Part shown: positions 52,443 to 61,452 of the stretch, piece by piece
How the letters are laid out: each line of letters starts with the position of its first letter
How positions within the stretch are numbered: the first letter of the stretch is position 1
Assembly: GCF_000526715.1 (NCBI RefSeq)
Contig: NZ_JAGP01000001.1
Span: forward strand, 2,232,001 to 2,296,000
DNA length: 64,000 bases
Source of the DNA: Hydrogenovibrio kuenenii DSM 12350
Lineage (GTDB): Bacteria; Pseudomonadota; Gammaproteobacteria; Thiomicrospirales; Thiomicrospiraceae
Reading direction: 5' to 3'
The notes under the pieces: generated by a model
What the model saw: the letters and a program-made list of their open reading frames with translations, nothing else
The model's database searches: none
What the model was told of the DNA's origin: nothing
Made by a program: the position numbers and the translations under genes

Positions 52443-53600
52443 TCAAAGCAAAATGCCCGTCTCTTTCGGCGGGCTTGGTCGAGTTAAAGTTGGCCAGTAG
52501 AGAACTGTTAACCATAAAAAACCAACTATCCAACCTAACTGACTGATATGAACCCATAGTACTGTTTGATTGGGAGCAATAATGGGTAGCAGCACTCTAA
52601 AAATAGCACTCAACGTTAAACTAATAAACACCCACTTCAGCCCTTTAGGAGGATCAAATACATTGCGATTAGTGTGCCCCAAAGAAATTCTCGCAATAAT
52701 TGCAGAACACAGTAAACCTATTCCTCCTGCCGCTAAAGCATGAATGGCGATTGAAAAACTCACCCACCCCAAAGGTACACCCACAAAGAGCAACATACCC
52801 AAGGTCATGAATCCATAGGAAATAAACAAAGGCCATAATAAAGTGACTTTCCAAATCCTTGGATGATACCAACGCCATAAACGGATAAAGTGTGCAATAA
52901 ATAAAGGCAAGGCAATCACAACAACCATCCAATGCATTGACCAAAACACAACAACAATCATTAACGCAAAGAAGCCAACCAATGCAACTCCATCAAGCCA
53001 CTTATATTGTTTTTGCTCTGGCAACCCCAGGGCTTTCTCCGTAAAAAAGGGAAGCAATCGACGCATCATCGTCAGGTTAATCGCAAGCACCAAAAACAAC
53101 CCCAATAGAATGGCATTGAACTGACTAAAACCAATCCAACCCAGCGCTCCGGCATAAAACACCGCATTAACCAAAATTAACAACAAAAACTTCGATGCCA
53201 ACCCCGTCTGCGCCCAAAGCTTTTTCTGAAAAACAGGTAATGCAAAGTGCAAGAACAACCCAACATTGAAAGCCAAATCAAATAACGCCACCCAAAAAAT
53301 CGGAAGATCAAATAAATACCCTAAGCGAGCCACGACCCAGAAACCGAAAATTAACAGTAATCGCCATCCAGAAGCAGAATTCGCTCCCGTCCAATTCATA
53401 ACGGCTGTCAATAAAAAGCCTGTAACCGTTGCCAACGCATAACCAAAGACCATTTCATGAGCATGCCACATCATCGGTGCAAGGCTTGAAAAATGAGCAG
53501 ATATGATTGGATATTGCACAAACCAAACCGTCATCGCAACCACTGAAAAAAGACTGCCGCCTAAAAAGAATGAGCGAAAAGCTCTATCGAAAAAAAACAT
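52443..53600 (-). CDS. nnrS: NnrS family haem-copper membrane protein
   Basis: A 385-residue protein with about twelve membrane helices. The family signatures WHAHEMVFGYALATVTGFLLTAVMNWTG (near residue 45), NLTMMRRLLPFF and HALAAGGIGLLCSAIIARISLGHT are present with conserved histidines. NnrS proteins help bacteria cope with nitric oxide and iron-nitrosyl damage. The ATG at 53600, with GGGTG upstream, is preferred to the long frame opening at 53780, whose first 60 residues are unlike the family. No denitrification genes are nearby. Confidence 0.88.
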   Translation of the reverse strand: MFFFDRAFRSFFLGGSLFSVVAMTVWFVQYPIISAHFSSLAPMMWHAHEMVFGYALATVTGFLLTAVMNWTGANSASGWRLLLIFGFWVVARLGYLFDLPIFWVALFDLAFNVGLFLHFALPVFQKKLWAQTGLASKFLLLILVNAVFYAGALGWIGFSQFNAILLGLFLVLAINLTMMRRLLPFFTEKALGLPEQKQYKWLDGVALVGFFALMIVVVFWSMHWMVVVIALPLFIAHFIRLWRWYHPRIWKVTLLWPLFISYGFMTLGMLLFVGVPLGWVSFSIAIHALAAGGIGLLCSAIIARISLGHTNRNVFDPPKGLKWVFISLTLSAIFRVLLPIIAPNQTVLWVHISQLGWIVGFLWLTVLYWPTLTRPSPPKETGILL

Positions 53601-53830
53601 CAATGCACCCAATATGACTTCTATGTCATGTCCGCTAAAATATAAACATTCATCTATTATACATAAATAGATTTCCCAAATATAACAAGGAGAAAATATG
53701 AAACCTTTATGAATTACTTGAATTTTTTGACAATTTAATCGATGATTGCTATTCGTGAGTATACGAAATATTTCGCACACAGCTTGTTGTGTTCAGATTT
53801 CAACGAACATTAAGCTTAGGATGAGCAAAG

Positions 53831-54886
53831 ATGAGTCTTATGAAAGATCGATATCACATTCTTATTGTTGATGATGTTTCTGAAAATATTCAAGTCGCAA
53901 TGAATATTTTAAAAGAAGGCCATTATCAATTTTCTTTTGCACTCAATGGCGAAAAAGCACTTGCCCTGCTAGAAGAAAACGATTTTGACTTGATTCTACT
54001 CGATATCATGATGCCTGGCCTTAACGGCTTTGAAGTTTGCTCACGCCTTAAGCGCAACCCTATGACGGCTGATATTCCCGTTATTTTCCTCACCGCGAAA
54101 GTTGATATTGATTCTATCAGCCAAGGATTCAAACTCGGTGCGGTTGACTACATCACCAAACCTTTCCACGCTGAAGAACTCATTGCACGAGTCAGGAATC
54201 ATCTCGATCTATTTACAGCCAAAAAGCTATTGAAACAACACAACATTGCCTTGCAAAATAGCCTCATCAGCAAAGAAAAACGTTTCATGACCGAACTGGA
54301 AGAAAACCAGAAAGAAATGATTTACGTCTTAACTGAGCTGATGGAAGCCACCTCCGATGAAACTGGCAAACATATCCGTCGTGTAGCTGAATATTCGCGG
54401 TTATTGGCAGAATACCATCCAGGACTTTCTGCGGATGATGTAGAAATCATCTTTCATGCCGCACCCATGCATGATATTGGCAAAATTACCATTCCACACC
54501 ACATACTCTGCAAACCCGGTAAGTTAACGGAAGAAGAGTTTGAGATAATGAAAACCCATACCACCCGTGCTGCAGAAGTCATGCGAATTTCAAAACGAAA
54601 ATTCATGAAAGCTGCAGAAATCATTGCCCTACAACATCATGAGAAATGGGATGGTTCAGGCTACCCTCAGGGATTAAGTGGAGAAAATATCCATATCTAC
54701 GCGCGGATAGTTGCCGTTGCCGACGTATTTGATGCCTTAACCCATAAACGCGTTTATAAAGAAGCATGGGGTCTTGATGATGCTACCAACTTTGTCTTAG
54801 AACAAAATGGGAAACACTTCGACCCTCAACTTATCGAAATCTTCTCGAACAATGTAGATGAATTTAAGAAAATTGCTGAATCTTAA
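53831..54886 (+). CDS. response regulator with HD-GYP domain (RpfG-like)
   Basis: A 351-residue regulator. The receiver domain has DD at residues 14-15, the phospho-acceptor Asp58 (LLLDIMMPG) and Lys in ITKPF. A short helical linker leads to the HD-GYP domain with H214-D215 (MHDIGKI), LQHHEKWDGSGYPQGLSG and VAVADVFDALT, all catalytic residues being present. It should hydrolyse cyclic di-GMP under control of phosphorylation. Its 3' end overlaps the hybrid kinase by 29 bases, so the kinase is the obvious partner. Confidence 0.93.
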   Translation: MSLMKDRYHILIVDDVSENIQVAMNILKEGHYQFSFALNGEKALALLEENDFDLILLDIMMPGLNGFEVCSRLKRNPMTADIPVIFLTAKVDIDSISQGFKLGAVDYITKPFHAEELIARVRNHLDLFTAKKLLKQHNIALQNSLISKEKRFMTELEENQKEMIYVLTELMEATSDETGKHIRRVAEYSRLLAEYHPGLSADDVEIIFHAAPMHDIGKITIPHHILCKPGKLTEEEFEIMKTHTTRAAEVMRISKRKFMKAAEIIALQHHEKWDGSGYPQGLSGENIHIYARIVAVADVFDALTHKRVYKEAWGLDDATNFVLEQNGKHFDPQLIEIFSNNVDEFKKIAES

Positions 54887-57800
54887 AACGCTTCTTCTAG
54901 CATCGCTCTGGGTAGTCTCGTTTACTGCCCAAGCAGCTTTGCAGCTAACGACAGAAGAAAAAGAGTGGATAAAACAGCATCCAACCATTACGCTAGGAGC
55001 CGACTACAACTGGCCTCCATTTGAATTTTCGACCAGCCCAAAACAGCATGCGGGTATCGCTGCCGACTTCCTCAAATTAATCTCCAAAAAAACTGGGTTA
55101 ACCATTAAAGTCAAAAGTGGTGTATGGGCAGAGATTCTAAAAGATGCGAAATCCGGTAAGTTATATGGATTGTCATGTGCTGTTAAAACACCTCAACGCA
55201 CACCCTACTTATTCTTTACCACACCCTATACCACCATGCCGCTGGCAATGGTTGTCAATTCCACAAGCAAACTCCAATCACTCAAAGAGCTCAACGGGAA
55301 AGCACTGGCACTAAATGGTGGCTCTTATATAGAAGAATGGGTAAAAAAAACCTATCCCAAGATTCATATTGTTTCCGTCAACTCAAATGCAGAAGCATTA
55401 GAGCAGGTTGCAACAGGCCAAGTTAATGCCTATATCGGTAATATTGCTGTAGCAACTTATCTAATCAAAAAAAATTACCTGACTAACCTGAAAATTGTTT
55501 CCAAGATTGATAGCTATCAAACCAGCACCTCTATTGCCATTAATAAAAAATGGCCGATATTGGCGTCCATTATGCAAAAAGCCCTCGATGACATTTCGCC
55601 AATCGAAAAAAACACCATTTTGAACAAGTGGTTCTTGGCATCAAGCTCTACCAGTCAGGCCTTCACACCAAAAGAACAAGTGTGGATAGCCAAACACCCC
55701 ATTATCAAGGTCGCTGGTGAAACCGACTGGGCACCTTTTGATTTTGTCGATGCACAAGGGCACTATCAAGGCATTGCCAAAGACTACTTAACACTCATCA
55801 GCCAGAAAACAGGACTGAAATTTGATATCCAAGCAGGGGCTTGGCAACATAATTTATCCTTACTGAAAAACAAAAAAATAGACCTACTTCCTGCGGCTAA
55901 TATCACAGAAGCGCGCAAAAACTACGCACTTTTTTCCGTGCCTTACTTCAAAATGCTCAACTACTTTTTTGTACGCAATGATTTAAAAGCCCAAACTCTT
56001 AAAGACTTTAATGGAAAAGTACTCGCTGTTCCAAAAGACTACGCCTCTATCGAATACCTAAAAAAATACTTTCCTCAAATCAAGCTACTCAAAACAGACA
56101 ATCTCAACCAAGCAATCGATGCGGTCATTCAAAACAAAGCACAAATTCTTTACGATACCTACTCAGTACTCTCTTTTAAGCTCGAAAAAGAGGGCATCTC
56201 AAACATCCATCCATTTGCCTCAACAAGAAATACACCCCAAACGCTTCATTTTATGGTTCGTGATGATGCACCTGAATTAGTGTCTATTCTCAATAAAGCG
56301 CTCAATAACATCACGCCATTAGAGAAAAAACACATCTACAGTCACTGGCTCACAAAACCAGAAGATAAAGTGGCCTTTAATTTAACGTCACTGAAATTAA
56401 CAAATTCAGAGACGGCTTGGCTATCAAAACACGCTTCTATCACTTTTGCAGGCGACCCCAACTGGCTGCCCTATGAAGCCTTTACCTCAAACGGCCGCTA
56501 TATCGGTATAGTTGCCGACAACCTCAAAGCCATAGAAAAAAAGATTCCAATCAAAATCAAACCCAAACGAGTCTCTTCTTGGCAAGAAACTCTGAACCTG
56601 TCAAAAAATAAGGCTGTGGACATTATTTCCGGTGATATTGATGATTCCATTCTGAAGCAAAATTATCTGCCTATCTCTCCCTATATAAACAGCCCTATCA
56701 TCATTGTCATGAATGACAAAAACCAGTTTGTAAACAGTTTGACGCAGCTTGAGGGTAAAAAAATAGCACTCATTAAAGGCTATGGTTATACCCATAGCCT
56801 TTATAAAAAATTTCCCTATCTAGTATTTACGCAAACCAATACCGCTGATGAAGCCCTAGAAGGGGTTGCGATTGGCAAATACGATGCTGCGCTCATGTCA
56901 TTGCCCAAAGCCAGCTATCTCATCAAGCAAAAGGGGCTCAATACCCTGAAAATTGTCGGCAAAACGCCCATAGAGATGAAACTCACTTTATTCGTCAGAA
57001 ATGATGAACCCGAATTACACAGTATTCTTGATAAGGTGATGAAACAAGTTACCGAAGAATCTGGAACCAAGATACTCAACAATTGGACGAAAATTGAGTT
57101 CGCATCAAAAGTTGACTACTGGTTGGTGCTGAAGATTATTGGCGTTTTCCTAATCATTCTCGGATTTATTATTTACTGGAACCTGAAGCTTTCACGGGAA
57201 GTCAGTCAACGAAAACGCGCAGAAGACCACCTACAAATCGAAAAAGAAAACTTCCAAAACCTATTTGAAAACGCAGCCGATGCCCACCTCATTATCCAAA
57301 ATAAGGTTTTTGTTGCATGCAACCATGCAGCTCTTGACCTACTCGGCCTTGAGTCCAAAGAACAACTGATTAACACCTCACCCATTAAATGGTCACCAGA
57401 GCTTCAACCCGAAGGCGTCAGTTCTGAAGACAAAGTGGACTATACCGTTAGAGAATGTTTTAACCGTGGAACCGTTCGCCTAGATTGGATACTGAAAAAA
57501 TCCAGCGGCCAAGAGTTTTGGGTCGATGTGGTACTCACCGCGATTCAATATCAGGGACACCCTGCTATTTATGTTTCCTGGCGTGACCAAACCGAACAAA
57601 AAGCGTTAGAAACATCCATCAAACGAAACCAAGAGCAAGTTCAAGCTATCATCGATCGTGTGCCGCTCATCATCATGGTAACCGACTACCAAGGCAATCT
57701 TCTTTCGGCAAACCAAAAGGCCCAAAAAAATTATCTCATCGATGCTGAAAACCCAAACACAAAAAGAATGAGCGACTATTACACAAGGTCTGAAGAGCAA

Positions 57801-59492
57801 AAGGAAATCGAAACGCAGCTCAACACCTATGGAAAAATAGAACAGCGCATTGTTCCCATGAAGGACATTCATGGAAACGGCAAACAAATGATGCTTTCAA
57901 TCCTACCGATTCACTATGACAACCAACTGGCATTGCTGTCCATTTACGTTGACCTAAGTGACCGTATTCAGATGGAACAACAGCTTAACGAAGCTAAAGA
58001 GTTGGCGGAAACAGCCAACCAGGCAAAAACTGAATTCCTTGCCAATATGAGCCATGAAATCCGTACGCCAATGAACGCCATTATCGGCTTTACCGAGCTG
58101 CTCAACGACCAAATAAAAGAGCCTCGACTCAAGACCTTTATCCGCACCATCCAATCAGCGGGTAATACCTTATTAATGCTGATTAACGACATTCTCGATT
58201 TATCCAAAATCGAAGCCGGCAAAATGACGCTCCACAAACAACCCACCAACCCTACCGAACTGTTTCAGGAAATCTCCGATATTTTCTCCATGAACGTTCA
58301 GCAAAAGGGCCTCGACTTGTTTATGGATGTTTCGCCCGACCTTCCCGAAGCCATCCTTCTCGATTCGGTCAGGCTTCGCCAAGTGTTGTTCAACCTACTC
58401 GGTAATGCGGTTAAATTCACCGAAAACGGTTATATCAAGCTTTCCGTGCGCGCCATCAACCTGGATCAGCCTCGTAGCAAACTGGATTTATTAATTGAAG
58501 TGGAAGATACCGGTATTGGTATTCCCCCAGAAGAACAAGCCCGTATCTTTAATGTGTTCGAGCAACAGTCCGGGCAAGACAACCGTAAGTTTGGTGGAAC
58601 GGGTCTTGGCTTATCCATCACCAAACGTTTGATTGAAATGATGGAAGGCGATATTGAAGTTGAAAGTAAAGTGGGTAAAGGCTCGACCTTTAAAATCCTA
58701 CTTCATCAAATGGACATTGCCTCCACACACAGCCCGCAATATATGGCGAACCGCGTCAACCCGAATCATATTTACTTCAAACCGGCCAAAATCCTTGTCG
58801 TTGACGATGTCACTGATAACAGGGAACTGATTGCGCAAAACTTTATTGATACGGAAATCCAAATTTCCCAAGCCCAGAACGGTCAAGAAGCCGTCGAAAA
58901 AGCCTCTTTAGAAACATTTGACCTAGTGTTAATGGATATACGCATGCCGGTTATGGATGGTTATGAGGCGGCCAAAATCATTAAATCCGCTCATCCTGCC
59001 ATACCGGTTATCGCATTAACGGCATCTGTGATGCAAGATGAGTTTGAGAAAACCAAACGCGCGCATTTCGATGGCTACCTTCGTAAACCCGTGCTCAAAC
59101 ATGATCTTTTCCAGATGCTCTGCCAACACTTAGCTTATGAAGAAATAGAAGTTGAAAGCACTGATACCCAAGAGCCATTGATACTGTCCAGTACGGTTAA
59201 AAGCCAATTGACGGACTTTACGGCAGCATTAGAAGACAAACTGGATCAACAGCATAAAAGAGCGATCAAAACCAACAACCTAGAAGACCTTGAAGATTTT
59301 GCCGACAATATAGAAGAGGTAGGCAAAACATTTGACGTGCCCGAGCTGACAGCTTTCTCAGCACAATTAAAAGAAAAGATTCAAAGCTTTGATATTGGCG
59401 GTATGCAACAAATGCTCAAGCAGTTTACAAAACTGTACGAAGAACTGTCTGAGCTAATCAAAGATATCAATGAAAGCCGAAATAGACGTTAA
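54858..59492 (+). CDS. hybrid sensor histidine kinase with three periplasmic solute-binding domains (BvgS/EvgS-like)
   Basis: A 1544-residue inner-membrane kinase. After a signal peptide (residues 1-26) come three tandem bacterial solute-binding (type 3, Venus-flytrap) domains, about 27-265, 270-510 and 515-750. Each starts with the same pattern: W(I/L)-x-x-H-x-x-I-x-x-x-(A/G)-x-x-x-W-x-P(F/Y). A membrane helix (about 753-778) is followed by two PAS regions, HisKA (FLANMSHEIRTPMNAI, His about 1066), HATPase (GNAVKFTENG, DTGIGIPPEEQ, GGTGLGLSI), a receiver domain (VVDDVTDN; Asp about 1360 in LMDIRMP) and a helical tail without an Hpt histidine motif. The start ATG lies inside the upstream regulator gene (29-base overlap). 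Confidence 0.94.
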   Translation: MNLRKLLNLKTLLLASLWVVSFTAQAALQLTTEEKEWIKQHPTITLGADYNWPPFEFSTSPKQHAGIAADFLKLISKKTGLTIKVKSGVWAEILKDAKSGKLYGLSCAVKTPQRTPYLFFTTPYTTMPLAMVVNSTSKLQSLKELNGKALALNGGSYIEEWVKKTYPKIHIVSVNSNAEALEQVATGQVNAYIGNIAVATYLIKKNYLTNLKIVSKIDSYQTSTSIAINKKWPILASIMQKALDDISPIEKNTILNKWFLASSSTSQAFTPKEQVWIAKHPIIKVAGETDWAPFDFVDAQGHYQGIAKDYLTLISQKTGLKFDIQAGAWQHNLSLLKNKKIDLLPAANITEARKNYALFSVPYFKMLNYFFVRNDLKAQTLKDFNGKVLAVPKDYASIEYLKKYFPQIKLLKTDNLNQAIDAVIQNKAQILYDTYSVLSFKLEKEGISNIHPFASTRNTPQTLHFMVRDDAPELVSILNKALNNITPLEKKHIYSHWLTKPEDKVAFNLTSLKLTNSETAWLSKHASITFAGDPNWLPYEAFTSNGRYIGIVADNLKAIEKKIPIKIKPKRVSSWQETLNLSKNKAVDIISGDIDDSILKQNYLPISPYINSPIIIVMNDKNQFVNSLTQLEGKKIALIKGYGYTHSLYKKFPYLVFTQTNTADEALEGVAIGKYDAALMSLPKASYLIKQKGLNTLKIVGKTPIEMKLTLFVRNDEPELHSILDKVMKQVTEESGTKILNNWTKIEFASKVDYWLVLKIIGVFLIILGFIIYWNLKLSREVSQRKRAEDHLQIEKENFQNLFENAADAHLIIQNKVFVACNHAALDLLGLESKEQLINTSPIKWSPELQPEGVSSEDKVDYTVRECFNRGTVRLDWILKKSSGQEFWVDVVLTAIQYQGHPAIYVSWRDQTEQKALETSIKRNQEQVQAIIDRVPLIIMVTDYQGNLLSANQKAQKNYLIDAENPNTKRMSDYYTRSEEQKEIETQLNTYGKIEQRIVPMKDIHGNGKQMMLSILPIHYDNQLALLSIYVDLSDRIQMEQQLNEAKELAETANQAKTEFLANMSHEIRTPMNAIIGFTELLNDQIKEPRLKTFIRTIQSAGNTLLMLINDILDLSKIEAGKMTLHKQPTNPTELFQEISDIFSMNVQQKGLDLFMDVSPDLPEAILLDSVRLRQVLFNLLGNAVKFTENGYIKLSVRAINLDQPRSKLDLLIEVEDTGIGIPPEEQARIFNVFEQQSGQDNRKFGGTGLGLSITKRLIEMMEGDIEVESKVGKGSTFKILLHQMDIASTHSPQYMANRVNPNHIYFKPAKILVVDDVTDNRELIAQNFIDTEIQISQAQNGQEAVEKASLETFDLVLMDIRMPVMDGYEAAKIIKSAHPAIPVIALTASVMQDEFEKTKRAHFDGYLRKPVLKHDLFQMLCQHLAYEEIEVESTDTQEPLILSSTVKSQLTDFTAALEDKLDQQHKRAIKTNNLEDLEDFADNIEEVGKTFDVPELTAFSAQLKEKIQSFDIGGMQQMLKQFTKLYEELSELIKDINESRNRR

Positions 59493-59499
59493 CCCTTGA

Positions 59500-59519
59500 C
59501 CCCAGCCTGGTAGATTTTT
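59500..59519 (+). repeat. dispersed repeat copy 8
   Basis: CCCCAGCCTGGTAGATTTTT (one base differs from consensus, GTA for GCA). It lies between the convergent stops of the hybrid kinase gene and queF. Confidence 0.8.
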
Positions 59520-59520
59520 C

Positions 59521-60360
59521 TTACTGTCGGCTCAATCGAGTCAAATCAAACTCATCCTCAAAGTTAGAACGATAAGGATTAATATCCAACCCTCCACGAC
59601 GCAAATAACGCGCGTAAACCGTCAACTTTTCCGGCATGCAATGTTTTTGAATATCGGTAAAAATACGCTCAACGCATTGCTCATGAAACTCATTGTGATT
59701 GCGGAAAGAAATTAAATACTTCAGTAGGCTTTCACGTTCTATTTTACTTCCCTCATACCGAATCACAACGGATCCCCAATCGGGCTGGCCTGTCACCAAA
59801 CAATTGGATTTCAATAAATGACTATGTAGGGTTTCAGAAACCTGTTCATCCGATTCACAATGCAATAACTCGGGTGATACCTGGTATGCGTCTACTTCGA
59901 TATCCAAGTCATCCAAAGTGTCGCCCGGTAGCTTACCAAGATATTCTTCCGCATCAACTGGACGTATATCCACCGACACTTCACCACCACTGGCTGCGGA
60001 TAAGTCTTTTTCCCATAAGCTGATGACTTCTTGCTCAGATCCAAAACGCGATCCATTAAAGGAATTTAAATAGAGCTTAAAAGATTTGGATTCAATTAAA
60101 TTAGGGGCATCAGCCGAAAATGCAAACTCAGCGATGGCAACCTGAGGTTTACCTTTTGCATTCAACCAAGAGATCTCATACGCTGTCCAAATATCCAAGC
60201 CCACAAACGGCAAACTATTTAGATCAAACCCTAGTTCATCACGATTTTCCTGGCGAGGAATCGGAAATAACAACTCTGGATTGTACGTTTGACAGTAGGG
60301 CGTATTTTGACCCAATAGACTTTGTTCTGCTATTGAAGTTTTTTTGGTGGTGTTTGACAT
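59521..60360 (-). CDS. queF: NADPH-dependent 7-cyano-7-deazaguanine reductase (long form)
   Basis: A 279-residue QueF of the two-domain type found in gammaproteobacteria. It reduces preQ0 to preQ1 for queuosine in tRNA. The nucleophile is Cys187 (LKSNCLVTGQPDWG) with Asp194 close by; the NADPH motif-like ESKSFKLYLNSFN with Glu90 lies in the N-terminal half, and FRNHNEFHEQC and ARYLRRGGLDINPYRS follow. It stands alone on the minus strand. Confidence 0.95.
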   Translation of the reverse strand: MSNTTKKTSIAEQSLLGQNTPYCQTYNPELLFPIPRQENRDELGFDLNSLPFVGLDIWTAYEISWLNAKGKPQVAIAEFAFSADAPNLIESKSFKLYLNSFNGSRFGSEQEVISLWEKDLSAASGGEVSVDIRPVDAEEYLGKLPGDTLDDLDIEVDAYQVSPELLHCESDEQVSETLHSHLLKSNCLVTGQPDWGSVVIRYEGSKIERESLLKYLISFRNHNEFHEQCVERIFTDIQKHCMPEKLTVYARYLRRGGLDINPYRSNFEDEFDLTRLSRQ

Positions 60361-60415
60361 AGCTTTCTAAAGTGTTTGTTGACTGAGAGTCATTATACCG
60401 TTTACAGAACGGCCG

Positions 60416-61336
60416 TTACCAAGACTTAAGCAACTCACTATGTAAGTGATTCACTTGCTTCTTAAGATGAGACAGGCGCTGGCGCGTGAATTTTTCTAAC
60501 GTCTTGTGCGCCTCTTTTTTGCTTTTGCCTACCTTCATTTTTTTCGACATGGCTTTTAAATGCAAATATAAAATCTCAAAATCGTGTTCTTTGCCCAGTA
60601 AGTTACCTAGCTGGTCAAGCTTCTGAATGGCTTTCTTTCCCTTGTCCGTACCCAGTGATTTCAGTAGTTTCAGCTGATAATAACCATGCTTCACCCATTT
60701 ACGCCATTCATGACGGTCTTCGGATGTCGCCCCAACAGCAATACCTGCCAATGCATAGCGATGACATGAAGATAGCGTTTTTTGAAAACCTTGCTGTAGT
60801 GTCTGCATAAAGTCTTGTTCAACCGAAAGTGCTTGCCATGCTGCTAACTCTTTCTTCAAGGCTTTCTGAATAACATTCCAGTCAATATCTGGCAAGGATT
60901 CTTCCTGCTGTACAATTTGTGCTTCAAAGCCAGATTTCAACTCATCCAAATAAGCTTGCGTTTCTTTTGATAAAGACTTTTCTACCATCAAACTTTCAAT
61001 TTGTTCCAGAGACTCAAACATAACTTGAAGGTCTCGATGTTGAGCTAAAAGCTTTGCCGTAGAGCGGATTCTATTATTCGCTTCTCTAAATTCTTCTTTA
61101 GTTATAGCAGGGGAAATAAGCCGCCAATAAGCCCTTAAACGTTTAAACGTAACGCGAATTGCATGAATAGATTTAGAAGCTTCGCGTTGCTCAATATCAT
61201 TGGCCAATGACAGCACATCTGAAACTTCTTGGCACACCGAAGCCATAAAAGCAGGCGCAACTTCTTCAGAGCTTTTTGCTTTTAGACCAAAGTTCTTAAA
61301 AATCCGGCGAATGAATTTTTTTGAAATGTCTTCCAT
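60416..61336 (-). CDS. CHAD domain protein
   Basis: A 306-residue helical protein dominated by a CHAD domain, a fold rich in conserved histidines and basic residues that binds polyphosphate. Seen are SIHAIRVTFKRLRAYWRLI near residue 58, AKLLAQHRDLQVMFESL near 95, HEWRKWVKHGYYQLKLL near 210 and GNLLGKEHDFEIL near 240. No CYTH partner domain or polyphosphate kinase gene is present nearby. Confidence 0.88.
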   Translation of the reverse strand: MEDISKKFIRRIFKNFGLKAKSSEEVAPAFMASVCQEVSDVLSLANDIEQREASKSIHAIRVTFKRLRAYWRLISPAITKEEFREANNRIRSTAKLLAQHRDLQVMFESLEQIESLMVEKSLSKETQAYLDELKSGFEAQIVQQEESLPDIDWNVIQKALKKELAAWQALSVEQDFMQTLQQGFQKTLSSCHRYALAGIAVGATSEDRHEWRKWVKHGYYQLKLLKSLGTDKGKKAIQKLDQLGNLLGKEHDFEILYLHLKAMSKKMKVGKSKKEAHKTLEKFTRQRLSHLKKQVNHLHSELLKSW

Positions 61337-61415
61337 AAACCCGGTTTTCTCAATTAATAGAATTGAATATTATGCTTACTGAACTTTACAAGCAAATGAA
61401 ATTTTTAACGCAACG

Positions 61416-61440
61416 GGCTTGCGCCTAAAAGCGCAAGCCT
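61416..61440 (-). terminator. hairpin after the iron-sulfur membrane protein gene
   Basis: GGCTTGCGC and its complement GCGCAAGCC form a 9-bp stem around a 6-base loop. On the minus strand, the tail (CGTTGCGTTAAAAATT) has no clean T tract, so it is a weak terminator call. Confidence 0.5.
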
Positions 61441-61452
61441 AACTAACAAAAT

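Noticed and set aside
52443-52475. GC-rich hairpin at the end of the NnrS gene
   Set aside because: It lies in the last codons of the gene with only a poor T tract on either strand; it could help end transcription but is too weak to list as a terminator.
53698-53712. Tiny frame ATG-AAA-CCT-TTA-TGA behind a good AAGGAG site
   Set aside because: Only four codons, no conserved leader-peptide pattern (no run of one amino-acid codon) and no attenuator hairpin after it, so it is likely chance.
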